Positions 1-6,205 of a stretch of 30,505 bases of DNA are shown piece by piece. The notes under the pieces are model-generated. The model searched no databases and had not been told where the DNA came from. It was given only the letters and a program-made list of their open reading frames with translations. The stretch is from Bacteroidales bacterium UBA1187 (GTDB taxonomy: Bacteria > Bacteroidota > Bacteroidia > Bacteroidales > Paludibacteraceae). The translations under genes and the position numbers were made by a program. Each line of letters begins with the position of its first letter. Positions within the stretch are counted from its first letter, which is position 1. The stretch is from contig DBYL01000006.1 in NCBI GenBank assembly GCA_002309835.1, positions 16,563 through 47,067 on the forward strand. The letters run 5' to 3'.

Positions 1-201
1 AAATTTCTCTTTGTACTCTACGGTCAACGGCATGAAATCTGTACCGGGAACCGCATCTTTGGCGGAGCAGACAGTGGCGAGGATCATCGTGTTGCCGAGC
101 GTCGCCATCACAGCGCCATCGGCTTGTTTCGCCAACTTACCTGTCTCCAATTTGATTACTCGTCCATCGGGGAGAGCAATCTCTTTGGTTACAATATTCA
201 T
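1..201 (-). CDS. pnp: Polynucleotide phosphorylase, N-terminal fragment
   Basis: The complement of 1-201 is open to the window edge and encodes 67 residues starting MNIVTKEIALPDGR, followed by LETGKLAKQADGAV, MGNT-like LGNTMILATV and DAVPGTDFMPLTVEY. These match the first RNase PH-like domain of bacterial PNPase as I know it from Bacteroides. PNPase degrades RNA from the 3' end by phosphorolysis, releasing nucleoside diphosphates, and is a main RNA turnover enzyme in the cytoplasm. The ATG at 199-201 is the natural start. A Bacteroidota-type promoter lies 67 bp upstream (268-298), and a small hairpin (219-235) sits in the leader. The rest of the gene lies outside the window. Identification is confident despite the short fragment. 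Confidence 0.93.
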   Translation of the reverse strand, partial: MNIVTKEIALPDGRVIKLETGKLAKQADGAVMATLGNTMILATVCSAKDAVPGTDFMPLTVEYKEKF

Positions 202-218
202 CTAATTTCGTCAATTGT

Positions 219-235
219 GGACGCCGTTTGCGTCC
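219..235 (-). promoter_or_regulatory. Leader hairpin upstream of pnp
   Basis: GGACGC and GCGTCC form a perfect 6-bp stem around a 5-nt loop, 17 nt before the pnp start codon and inside the predicted leader. In E. coli, pnp is autoregulated through a leader stem cut by RNase III. A related role here is only an analogy, and this stem is short. Confidence 0.35.
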
Positions 236-267
236 GGTTAATTTACTTGGACCCATAAAAAGTCGCG

Positions 268-298
268 CAAAGATACAACTATTTTTTGATATACGCAA
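268..298 (-). promoter_or_regulatory. Promoter for pnp
   Basis: Read on the minus strand, TATCTTTG (268-275) matches the Bacteroidota -7 box TAnnTTTG. A CTTG at 295-298 lies 19 bp upstream as a -33 box. The predicted transcript would start near 261 and leave a leader of about 60 nt before the pnp ATG. Confidence 0.7.
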
Positions 299-348
299 GA
301 GAAATCTTCGTTTTGCACGAAAAAAGCAACATTTTGCATTGTTGCAAC

Positions 349-374
349 AAAAAAAGAGACCCGTGAGGGTCCCT
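349..374 (-). terminator. Rho-independent terminator after the small paralog pair
   Basis: On the minus strand AGGGACCC-TCAC-GGGTCTCT forms an 8-bp stem with one G-U pair (355-374), followed by a U run (349-354). It lies 90 bp beyond the stop of the 464-847 gene and just upstream of the pnp promoter. A run of T also follows on the plus strand, so it could act in both directions. Confidence 0.8.
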
Positions 375-463
375 TCCTTCTTTTTTTTGTAGCGAGTAAG
401 CCCCTCGCTCTGCGAGCGGTTCAGTATATACGCTACCCGCATGGCTTTAGGGCTTACGAGCGC

Positions 464-847
464 TTACGCGCCGTGCTCTTGGTCGTACGCATCGCTGCAT
501 ACCTTCCACAAGTACGCCTTAAGCGTTTTCTTGCCGCCCGGCTGGTCTTTCTGCGCGAGGAAGTTCGCTTGGTCGGTGCTGATGTTCATCAGGTCTTTCT
601 TACGCAGAGCCACTGCCTTGGCTACAGCCTCGAACTTACCGCGGATCTCGAGCTCACGAGCCGTCGGAGCGGTACTTCGCTTCACTTTCTTACGAATATA
701 CACCCGATTACATTCCTCGGTTGTCGTTTCCGCAATGCGGTGAGTGCCTAACAACATCTTGCTACAACGGTGATGCCCTGTCTTAGCTGGTTTTGATAAT
801 GCGCCGGATACGCTATCGATACCGGCGCTCCAATCTACGCGTGCCAT
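464..847 (-). CDS. Small protein of a local three-member paralog family (copy A)
   Basis: This 127-aa basic protein has no signal peptide or membrane segment. I do not recognise a named family. It aligns with the products of 852-1184 and 6206-6583. All three begin MA-x-[VI], have [IF]D at residues 10-11 followed by a G/S-rich and Lys-rich patch (here IDSVSGALSK), a central segment around PTARELEIRGKFEAVAKAV, and end with TL-x-[AG]-[YF]-[LVI] (here KTLKAYLW). It starts 4 bp after the stop of copy B, so the two are almost certainly one transcript, closed by the terminator at 349-374. Function is unknown. The layout recalls other small basic Bacteroidota proteins of unknown role with a GK motif near the N-terminus and a central Gln/Phe-Ala segment. 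Confidence 0.75.
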   Translation of the reverse strand: MARVDWSAGIDSVSGALSKPAKTGHHRCSKMLLGTHRIAETTTEECNRVYIRKKVKRSTAPTARELEIRGKFEAVAKAVALRKKDLMNISTDQANFLAQKDQPGGKKTLKAYLWKVCSDAYDQEHGA

Positions 848-851
848 ATCA

Positions 852-1184
852 TTAAGGATTTTGAGGGGTTAATGACTGGGCGTAGAACTTACTAAAGACG
901 TAGCCTGTAAGCGTTTTACACCGTTTTTGCTGTTTCCATTCCGCTTTAAGCGCAGCTTTCTGCTCGGCATCAGCCAAAGCGGTCTTGACCTGTGCATGAA
1001 TCGTTTTGAACTTTTCTTGCACGGTCTGTTGCGCTGCAGAAGGAGGATCGTTAGTAACGGGGCGTTTGAGACGAACACCGATGGTTAGTTCGTCAAACTT
1101 ACGTACTTTGGTGTACACCTTATCTGATTTGGCGTACTTACCCTTCATCGAATCGATGTGGGTCATTGGCGAAATTGTTGCCAA
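852..1184 (-). CDS. Small protein of a local three-member paralog family (copy B), TTG start
   Basis: The protein has 110 aa, is basic and has no signal peptide. I chose the TTG at 1182-1184 as start because it gives MATISPMTHIDSMKGKYAK, which matches copy A (MARVDWSAGIDS) and copy C (MAYVEPSSPFDH) residue for residue in spacing: MA at 1-2 and [IF]D at 10-11. The first ATG, at 1164-1166, would remove that conserved start. An in-frame stop lies a few codons upstream of the TTG. Shared features are the N-terminal GK patch, a central PPSAAQQTVQEKFKTIHAQV segment and C-terminal KTLTGYVF. It is the first gene of a two-gene operon with copy A, driven from the promoter at 1348-1379 through a leader of about 155 nt. 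Function is unknown. Confidence 0.72.
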   Translation of the reverse strand: MATISPMTHIDSMKGKYAKSDKVYTKVRKFDELTIGVRLKRPVTNDPPSAAQQTVQEKFKTIHAQVKTALADAEQKAALKAEWKQQKRCKTLTGYVFSKFYAQSLTPQNP

Positions 1185-1347
1185 GGTTGTATACGATTAG
1201 CCTACACATCGCGAGGTTTTTAAAATGTTAATATAATATGTTTATGCGCGCATGCCTTACGGATTATCCCTTTTTCCGAAAGGCTGACTGAGGATAAAAC
1301 GAAAAGCGCCAGCCGCTCAGATTATCTTTTCTATCCGAAAGACGATG
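1185..1347 (-). other. Long leader of the copy B/A operon
   Basis: This stretch between the promoter and the TTG start has no gene. It contains some short complementary segments (for example AGCGGCT near 1311 and GGCTGACTGAGG near 1282) but no convincing long fold or known riboswitch by eye. The part before the start is A/T rich. Confidence 0.4.
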
Positions 1348-1379
1348 CAAAAGTACTGCATTTTTTTGATATTTGCAAA
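1348..1379 (-). promoter_or_regulatory. Promoter for the copy B/A operon
   Basis: On the minus strand TACTTTTG (1348-1355) fits TAnnTTTG exactly, and TTTG (1376-1379) lies 20 bp upstream as the -33 box. Predicted start of transcription is near 1341. Confidence 0.82.
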
Positions 1380-1489
1380 TAATATAATCGATTGATTTAT
1401 AATAAGTTATATGTGTTATAACTCGCACAACAACTCACCATATAACTCATGCTACAACTCGCACTAAGGCATAGGCACGAGCACAAAAA

Positions 1490-1520
1490 AAGAGTTCCAC
1501 TAACGCGTAGTGAAACTCTT
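1490..1520 (-). terminator. Rho-independent terminator after the 425-aa gene
   Basis: On the minus strand AAGAGTTTCACTA-CGCGT-TAGTGGAACTCTT forms a long stem with one mismatch, followed by TTTTTT. It lies 22 bp after the stop of the 1543-2820 gene. The adjoining 1385-1489 holds only A/T-rich sequence with loosely repeated AACTC words about 12 bp apart (1418-1465). Confidence 0.85.
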
Positions 1521-1542
1521 GTGATAAGTGTCTGTAGAATGG

Positions 1543-2820
1543 TTATTTCATGAAGATACGTGCAATCTCTTTGAAATGGTTGAGCAGGTTTGCTGATTGT
1601 CTTGTGTGCACTTTATCTTTCCATCCATCCTTCCAAGCACCTCCGACATCAGTCATTGCGTGAGAGGTCTTTAGGGCAGATGCCGTAGTGACCGGCTTTC
1701 CACATACGGTATTGATGCGATTCGCGACGGCTGTATAATTTACATCCGCATATTCGTCCAATTCGACAAGCAGTCTCATAATCACACCCCAGTCGGCATA
1801 GCTGGTACATATCTTCGCTTTGAATACGGCTTTAATCCGCTTATCAATCTCCGCGTCATGATTATGGATATTGAACTCTTTGCTCGATGGGTCTATTTCG
1901 TCTTGTGGATTCTCAAATCCGAGGCTTTTTCTCAAGCGTTTTATGAAAAACTCCGCCATGTGTAAGACTTCTGTGTCCATGTGCTGTTCTTCGGCTTCCT
2001 CGTAGTTTATCACCTCTTTTCTCAGAAGTTCTACCTCTCCGTCATAGTGAGTTGGTTCTTCGTCACGTGCATTATTTTGCAAAAGCAACCTACGTTCTTC
2101 CTCTCCTTTAATATCTATATATTCATCAAAACAATAATTACGCAAGTTCACATTAAAGTCTTTTACCGAGACGAGTTGAGTTTCCTCATCCTTACTAAAG
2201 AGATTGTTAATGTAGGTCAGTCCTTCAAGAAGCGAAATACAGAAATTGATTGCCGGGTATGCAATAATCCTATCTTTGAAAGTATAAGTATATAGAGGGA
2301 ACAAGTCCGGTTCTATTGGCTGTTCGGCTTTTCTTCCGTAGTAATAATGCAGTTGCGAGAACCAAAGGAAATCGTCTTGATGGTCCGGTCTTTTGATTGT
2401 GAGATAAAACACAAGCGCATCCAGTCTTCGTATAGGCTTGTCTGCGTTCTCTTTATATAATTTGTTTATTTCCTTACTATCCGAGCACGCCGTATCAAGT
2501 ACTTGCAAATAATGGATGAGGGCATCGAACTCATTATTCTGTTGGTTGAGGTCTTCTCCTTCTACATATCGGCTCTTAAGATAGTTTAGCAGTCTATCTT
2601 TAAGTTGATACGCCACATTTAGCCGTTTATTATAACCTGCAATCTCTGACAGCGCATCATACGCCGCGACGAAGAAAGGTCTCTCATCGTGATTCGTAAT
2701 AATGGTCTGATATGTCTTTTCAAGCAGGGCAGGAAGCATAGGGTCTGTCATCCATGATATGCTTCTGTTGATAGCACTGAAATCAGGCATTGGTGGATCA
2801 TAAAATGATGGTGTGCGCAT
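1543..2820 (-). CDS. Hypothetical protein, 425 aa
   Basis: The product is acidic to neutral, soluble, with no signal peptide or membrane helix. I do not recognise the family. The middle part is charged, with an Asp/Glu-rich stretch around residues 230-300 (GEEERRLLLQNN, HYDGEVELLRKEV) that may form helices or a short coiled coil. The C-terminal ~90 residues look like a separate globular domain: ICTSYADWGVIMRLLVELDE, YTAVANRINTVCGKPVTTAS and SANLLNHFKEIARIFMK. The sequence TAVANRIN...TASALKT could be a helix-turn-helix, but this is speculation. It begins 18 bp after the stop of the 127-aa gene upstream, so the pair is probably one operon from the promoter at 3367-3398, closed by the terminator at 1490-1520. 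The ATG at 2818-2820 is used; residue 11 is another Met. Confidence 0.75.
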   Translation of the reverse strand: MRTPSFYDPPMPDFSAINRSISWMTDPMLPALLEKTYQTIITNHDERPFFVAAYDALSEIAGYNKRLNVAYQLKDRLLNYLKSRYVEGEDLNQQNNEFDALIHYLQVLDTACSDSKEINKLYKENADKPIRRLDALVFYLTIKRPDHQDDFLWFSQLHYYYGRKAEQPIEPDLFPLYTYTFKDRIIAYPAINFCISLLEGLTYINNLFSKDEETQLVSVKDFNVNLRNYCFDEYIDIKGEEERRLLLQNNARDEEPTHYDGEVELLRKEVINYEEAEEQHMDTEVLHMAEFFIKRLRKSLGFENPQDEIDPSSKEFNIHNHDAEIDKRIKAVFKAKICTSYADWGVIMRLLVELDEYADVNYTAVANRINTVCGKPVTTASALKTSHAMTDVGGAWKDGWKDKVHTRQSANLLNHFKEIARIFMK

Positions 2821-2838
2821 GATTATTAGGACGAAACT

Positions 2839-3222
2839 TTATTGGGTTATATATGGCTTGCGACTAAAACTAATGTCTCCTCGTTGCTCCAAAGATAAAG
2901 CTTGGTAAGGATGATGAATAGGTTGTTGTCTTACAACCAATTCAAAACCATCGCATCGCAATATAAAGTTACCGCCAAGGCATTCTATTTTATACGTATG
3001 CTGTTCGGGAGAAAACGCGTTCTCTTCTTCATAAAGATCTTGTATAATAAAAGAAACGTCTGGATAAGTTCCTTCAAAGAACATTCCCATGTCTTCTACA
3101 TTTCTGAAGAGCAAAGTGCATGGTGAGGTTAGGTGAGTAAAACCAGTCTCTCCCTCTTTCGGCTCATACCATTCAAACATATAGTCAATATCCATCACTA
3201 AATCGTTGCCTTCTGGAGCCAT
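2839..3222 (-). CDS. Hypothetical protein, 127 aa from first ATG; true N-terminus probably upstream and frameshifted
   Basis: The protein is acidic and soluble, with motifs MDIDYMFEWYEP, LTSPCTLLFRNV and a C-terminal LSLEQRGDISFSRKPY. I recall small Bacteroidota proteins of unknown function with the same order (aromatic-His-Asp near the start, DIDY-[IM]-F-x-W, then a SPC/APCTLVFENV-like segment), but cannot name a family. The frame stays open for 75 bp upstream of the ATG at 3220-3222 and encodes TGKLIFTDADLENLCFHDC, which looks like genuine protein, yet no start codon precedes it before the stop at 3298-3300. See the separate entry at 3223-3311. It is followed after 18 bp by the 425-aa gene, likely its operon partner. 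Confidence 0.68.
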   Translation of the reverse strand: MAPEGNDLVMDIDYMFEWYEPKEGETGFTHLTSPCTLLFRNVEDMGMFFEGTYPDVSFIIQDLYEEENAFSPEQHTYKIECLGGNFILRCDGFELVVRQQPIHHPYQALSLEQRGDISFSRKPYITQ

Positions 3223-3311
3223 GGCAAAGATTCGACAGTCATGGAAACATAAGTTTTCCAGGTCTGCATCCGTGAAAATGAGTTTTCCGGTGTGTAATTA
3301 GGATCTATCAT
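3223..3311 (-). pseudogene. Displaced 5' end of the 2839-3222 gene (apparent 2-bp frameshift)
   Basis: On the minus strand an ATG at 3309-3311 begins MIDPNY in one frame; after the ACACAC tract (complement of 3290-3295) the coding sense continues in another frame as TGKLIFTDADLENLCFHDC into the downstream gene. Removing a single AC unit would give an unbroken reading MIDPNYTGKLIFTDADL joined to the 127-aa product. The ATG is about 50 nt downstream of the predicted transcription start, as expected for the true start codon. It may be a real mutation, slippage at a short dinucleotide tract, or a sequencing error. Confidence 0.55.
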
Positions 3312-3366
3312 TGTTCTATCAGTTTTTTCTTGGATACTTCTTGGTATAATTTATTCAATTCTGCTG

Positions 3367-3398
3367 CAAAATTACTAAAAATAAATGATACACACAAG
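3367..3398 (-). promoter_or_regulatory. Promoter for the 2839/1543 gene pair
   Basis: On the minus strand TAATTTTG (3367-3374) matches TAnnTTTG, and CTTG (3395-3398) lies 20 bp upstream. The predicted start is near 3360. Nothing else in 3312-3366 looks coding. Confidence 0.68.
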
Positions 3399-3485
3399 TT
3401 TTCAAGCGGGAATCTGTAAGATAAGAGAGATTTTGATGGAAAGTTGTAAAATACTCTCAACTAAAGTTACGAGCACGGGAGAAAG

Positions 3486-3515
3486 AAAAAGCGCGGCACA
3501 GAGAGTGTCGCGCTT
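3486..3515 (-). terminator. Rho-independent terminator after the restriction-modification operon
   Basis: On the minus strand AAGCGCGACAC-TCTCT-GTGCCGCGCTT forms an 11-bp stem with one mismatch (3489-3515), followed by TTTTTC. Between it and the stop codon lies a second perfect small palindrome, CCGGATA-G-TATCCGG (3529-3543). Confidence 0.82.
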
Positions 3516-3557
3516 GGGGGGAATGAAACCGGATAGTATCCGGGCTAATGGACGCTA

Positions 3558-4724
3558 TTATTTATTCCCTTTTGCTCTGTTGTGAGTTTGGCAGAGCATT
3601 TGGCAGTTGGAAATATCCGTAGCACCACCTTTGGACCAAGCGGTTACATGGTCAGCATCCATTTCAGTGAGTTTCCAAATGCGGGTGCGGTTATTGTCTT
3701 TACCGAGGGCGCAGAGGGGACAGTTGGAGATGCCGGCGGCTTGGGCTTCAGCGGTTTGTTGGGCATATTTAGCTTTCTTGACCGAATCTTCGAAATAGCG
3801 AATCTCCAGTAACTGAGGTAACTGACAACCGCCAAGGATGTATTCAAACACACCTTTGCGCGACTTGACAGCAGAATCGGCATATAGTTCCTTCTGAATG
3901 CGTGCCACATCATCGCGATCGTAGGGTGTGTTATGATATTTCTCGTAGAGTTCACCCCAAGGCAGACCTTGCATCTCGCTTTCGATATTGATGAAGACCG
4001 AATCAATCCAATCGATGACGCTGTTGAAGTAATTGCGTAGTTCGTTGATGTTGGTATCCTGGCGATGGGTGGACATATACTCACGGATATTCTTTTCGCC
4101 TTTGGCAACCCAAGAGAGAGCAGCGTGAAGATAGTCTTGGCGGTTTACTTTGCCACGGATGAATGCAGACCATTTCTGCATGTTCGCATTCTGGGAGTTG
4201 GAGAATTCACGCTTGGCTTCGGTAACGAATGGACCGCTAAAGACCGCATTCCATATTTCTTGTTCGTTAAGGGGTACGCCGGCGATGTTGATGGTTTCAA
4301 ACCATTCCCGAATCTCGCTTTCCGTGCCATCGCAGATGTACACGAGCAGTTTGGTATCCATGATTCGTGCTTGCAGGTCTTCTGCTAAGCCATCGAAGTT
4401 ACGTGGGATGCCATTCCATTTGACAGCAAACTTACCGGTGACATAACGACCGAACGAGGTGATACGTTGTTGACCATCAAGTACTTCATAACGGTCAGTG
4501 CCCACTTTGTTGAAGTACAGGACGCCGATAGGATAGCCTTTGAGGAGTGATTCGATAACCGCCACATCTTTCTTGCCGTCGGCATAGATATAGTTACGTT
4601 GGTACTCAGGCTGGATGGTCAGTTTGCCATTGAGACCAAAGAGACCTTTGCCTTCGAGCTCGTTATAAACGAAGCCTTCGCAGATGTCGCGAATGGTTAG
4701 ATCAGTGCGTAGTGATGTATTCAT
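3558..4724 (-). CDS. DUF262 / HNH endonuclease, probable restriction enzyme
   Basis: The 388-aa protein has two parts. The N-terminal half is a DUF262 (ParB/GmrSD-like) domain with IQPEYQRNYIY and VLDGQQRITSF, the P-x-Y-Q-R and DGQQR motifs of that family. The last 54 residues form an HNH nuclease: CPLC (about residues 335-338), MDADH (355-359), ISNC, then LCQTHN (377-382) and a final KGNK. The Cys pairs probably bind a structural zinc, and the DH...N...H residues form the metal-binding nuclease core. I chose the ATG at 4722-4724: it is 2 bp after the stop of the methyltransferase gene, and the extra 14 codons to 4766 would overlap that gene without conserved sequence. Tight coupling to an EcoRI-family methyltransferase suggests it is the nuclease of a restriction-modification system. 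A nickase or another DNA-processing role is possible. Confidence 0.88.
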   Translation of the reverse strand: MNTSLRTDLTIRDICEGFVYNELEGKGLFGLNGKLTIQPEYQRNYIYADGKKDVAVIESLLKGYPIGVLYFNKVGTDRYEVLDGQQRITSFGRYVTGKFAVKWNGIPRNFDGLAEDLQARIMDTKLLVYICDGTESEIREWFETINIAGVPLNEQEIWNAVFSGPFVTEAKREFSNSQNANMQKWSAFIRGKVNRQDYLHAALSWVAKGEKNIREYMSTHRQDTNINELRNYFNSVIDWIDSVFINIESEMQGLPWGELYEKYHNTPYDRDDVARIQKELYADSAVKSRKGVFEYILGGCQLPQLLEIRYFEDSVKKAKYAQQTAEAQAAGISNCPLCALGKDNNRTRIWKLTEMDADHVTAWSKGGATDISNCQMLCQTHNRAKGNK

Positions 4725-4726
4725 GA

Positions 4727-5827
4727 TTATTGTTTTTTGCGGATTAAAATTCGGGAATAAGGGCAAGAAGAGACACCATCTTTGGTTAGCGCAAGATCGG
4801 TTCTGCCTCGATAGTTCTTCTTGATACCAAGAGCGCCGGCAAGTTCGCCCGTTCCTATTCCGACGATCTCATATTGTTCCGGACAGTATTTATCAAAAAA
4901 TGTAACCGGCACTCCCATGACTCCATCATAATCAGAAGGGATAGCATCGGAATGCGGGATATCTATAGCATCGTAGTTATCGTAATGGAGATAACCAATA
5001 CCCTTGACCTCTTTATGCTTGGAGTACTTGATGTTCTCTGCCATGGTCATCAGTTTGTAGGGTTCGTGATGGCGTCCGTGCTCCATGTTGGTAAACCAAC
5101 GCACCCCTTTCACTTTGATATAGTGTATGCCATCGTCATCGATTCTCCATCCTGCTGCCTCTAAGGGATATTCATCGGGCACACGAAATTCACGGTCACC
5201 GCTGGAGATAGAAGGTCCAAGCCACATTTTGTTGCATTGCATCAACGGGAAGACTTCTTTATAGCAAGCGTTGTTGATATTGCCAAGAATAAGGAATTGC
5301 TTGTTTGCTTCGAATATCCATGCAACGAACTCACGGAATAGCGAAAATGGCGGATTTGTAATAATGATGTCTGCTTCATCGCGCAGGGCTTTGATTTCTT
5401 TGCTGCGAAAATCGCCGTCTCCTTGCAGATATTCCCATTGTAGATCATCAATATCGATGCGACCGCTATTGTTTACATCCCGATCAAGTACAAAGATTTT
5501 GCCGTGAGTACGTGTTTTGTCTTTGTCATATTTAGGAGAATCCGTTTCGAACAATGTCGGCTCGTACCACTTGCTTTGCTTGCTTTCTACGGCAAAGGAT
5601 GTACTGATGAGTTTCTTCAGGCCGTACCTCTCGAAATTCTCAGCAAAGAAACGTGTGAAGTTGCTCCACTCCGGATCATCACACGGTAACAGGATTGTCT
5701 TCCCACGGAAAACATTAGGATTGTATTCAAGATAGGCATTCACTTCTTTTTGAATGTCTAAATACTGAGTGTAAAACTCATCCTTTTTAGCAGCCCTTGC
5801 TTGTCGTAATTCGTGGCTTCTTGGCAT
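4727..5827 (-). CDS. EcoRI-family adenine-specific DNA methyltransferase
   Basis: The 366-aa product carries the hallmarks of the EcoRI-type adenine methylase family (N6-adenine methylation of DNA using S-adenosylmethionine). It has LLPCDDPEWSNFTRFF (47-61), a conserved GDGDFRS (136-142), the catalytic DIIITNPPFSLF (153-164, motif IV NPPF), and a C-terminal SRILIRKK. Length is normal for the family. Its stop is 2 bp before the DUF262-HNH gene, so methyltransferase and nuclease are translated together, with the modification gene first. Expression probably starts at the promoter 6157-6188, about 330 bp away, across a structured leader. A 10-bp inverted repeat sits 2 bp before the start codon. 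The target sequence cannot be read from the protein. Confidence 0.92.
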   Translation of the reverse strand: MPRSHELRQARAAKKDEFYTQYLDIQKEVNAYLEYNPNVFRGKTILLPCDDPEWSNFTRFFAENFERYGLKKLISTSFAVESKQSKWYEPTLFETDSPKYDKDKTRTHGKIFVLDRDVNNSGRIDIDDLQWEYLQGDGDFRSKEIKALRDEADIIITNPPFSLFREFVAWIFEANKQFLILGNINNACYKEVFPLMQCNKMWLGPSISSGDREFRVPDEYPLEAAGWRIDDDGIHYIKVKGVRWFTNMEHGRHHEPYKLMTMAENIKYSKHKEVKGIGYLHYDNYDAIDIPHSDAIPSDYDGVMGVPVTFFDKYCPEQYEIVGIGTGELAGALGIKKNYRGRTDLALTKDGVSSCPYSRILIRKKQ

Positions 5828-5828
5828 G

Positions 5829-5860
5829 GATTGATAGCTATTTGTGCATTGCTATCAATC
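5829..5860 (-). promoter_or_regulatory. Perfect 10-bp inverted repeat abutting the methyltransferase start
   Basis: GATTGATAGC (5829-5838) and GCTATCAATC (5851-5860) are exact complements with a 12-nt spacer, ending one base before the ATG complement at 5825-5827. In RNA it would hide the ribosome-binding zone; in DNA it could be an operator for self-repression. No controller gene is visible next to it. Confidence 0.5.
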
Positions 5861-5895
5861 ACCAAAACGAATAAAAAAGGTGGGACGTACCTACT

Positions 5896-6064
5896 CGCAT
5901 TCAGGAAAAGCGTCGGATGCATAAACCCTCACCAAAATAGGTAAATCCACACCTAAAAGGTATGAACATTTACCATTACTTTGGCTCAGGGTGCAAACTT
6001 GCTTCCCTTGATGCTGATTATTCGTTAGTATTCAAACTAAGTTTCCGACGCTTTTTTGAATGCG
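5896..6064 (-). ncRNA. Candidate structured RNA element in the restriction-modification leader
   Basis: The 169-bp segment is bounded by a long inverted repeat: CGCATTC...GCGTCGGA (5896-5917) against TCCGACGC...GAATGCG (6044-6064), 7 + 8 perfect pairs with an A/T-rich pairing stretch between. Inside, three hairpins fit without conflict: TTAGT/ACTAA (6025-6029 with 6036-6040), AGGG-GCAA/TTGC-CCCT (5988-5996 with 5999-6008), and a nested arm of CCAAA/TTTGG (5932-5936, 5980-5984), GGTAAAT/ATTTACC (5940-5946, 5968-5974) and CACACCT/AGGTATG (5948-5954, 5958-5964). It lies between a minus-strand promoter (6157-6188) and the methyltransferase. It matches no riboswitch I know. It could instead be a small non-autonomous mobile element with terminal inverted repeats, though I see no target-site duplication. 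The strand is inferred from the promoter. Confidence 0.5.
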
Positions 6065-6156
6065 AATAATAGTAATGCTATTTGTTTAATATGTTATCGC
6101 GCAACGCTATGCGCGGGTATATGTCGTAATAATCGGTCTTTAGACCTTTGCGACTG

Positions 6157-6188
6157 CAAAGGTACAAAGAATTTTTTACATATGCAAA
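6157..6188 (-). promoter_or_regulatory. Promoter for the restriction-modification operon
   Basis: On the minus strand TACCTTTG (6157-6164) is an exact TAnnTTTG, and TTTG (6185-6188) lies exactly 20 bp upstream. The predicted start near 6150 leaves a leader of about 320 nt, which accounts for the gene-free stretch 5828-6156. The -33 box lies in a small palindrome TGCAAA-TTTA-TTTGCA (6183-6198). Confidence 0.8.
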
Positions 6189-6205
6189 TTTATTTGCAGA
6201 AAACG

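Noticed and set aside
1418..1476. Regulatory repeat array of AACTC words
   Set aside because: Spacing is only roughly 12 bp and the words are short in an A/T-rich spacer; chance is likely.
1543..3222. Toxin-antitoxin or effector-immunity assignment for the unknown pair
   Set aside because: Sizes and operon order permit it, but no catalytic motif or known antitoxin fold is visible.
3385..3585. Plus-strand reading frame of about 66 codons
   Set aside because: It crosses a terminator hairpin and a promoter, and has no protein-like motifs.
4725..4766. Extended start (14 codons) for the DUF262-HNH gene
   Set aside because: It would overlap the end of the methyltransferase gene and adds no conserved sequence; the ATG at 4722-4724 gives the usual tight spacing.
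5896..6064. Integron attC site or retron msr/msd for the inverted-repeat element
   Set aside because: The conserved RYYYAAC/GTTRRRY boxes are not in place, and no integrase or reverse transcriptase gene is present in the window.
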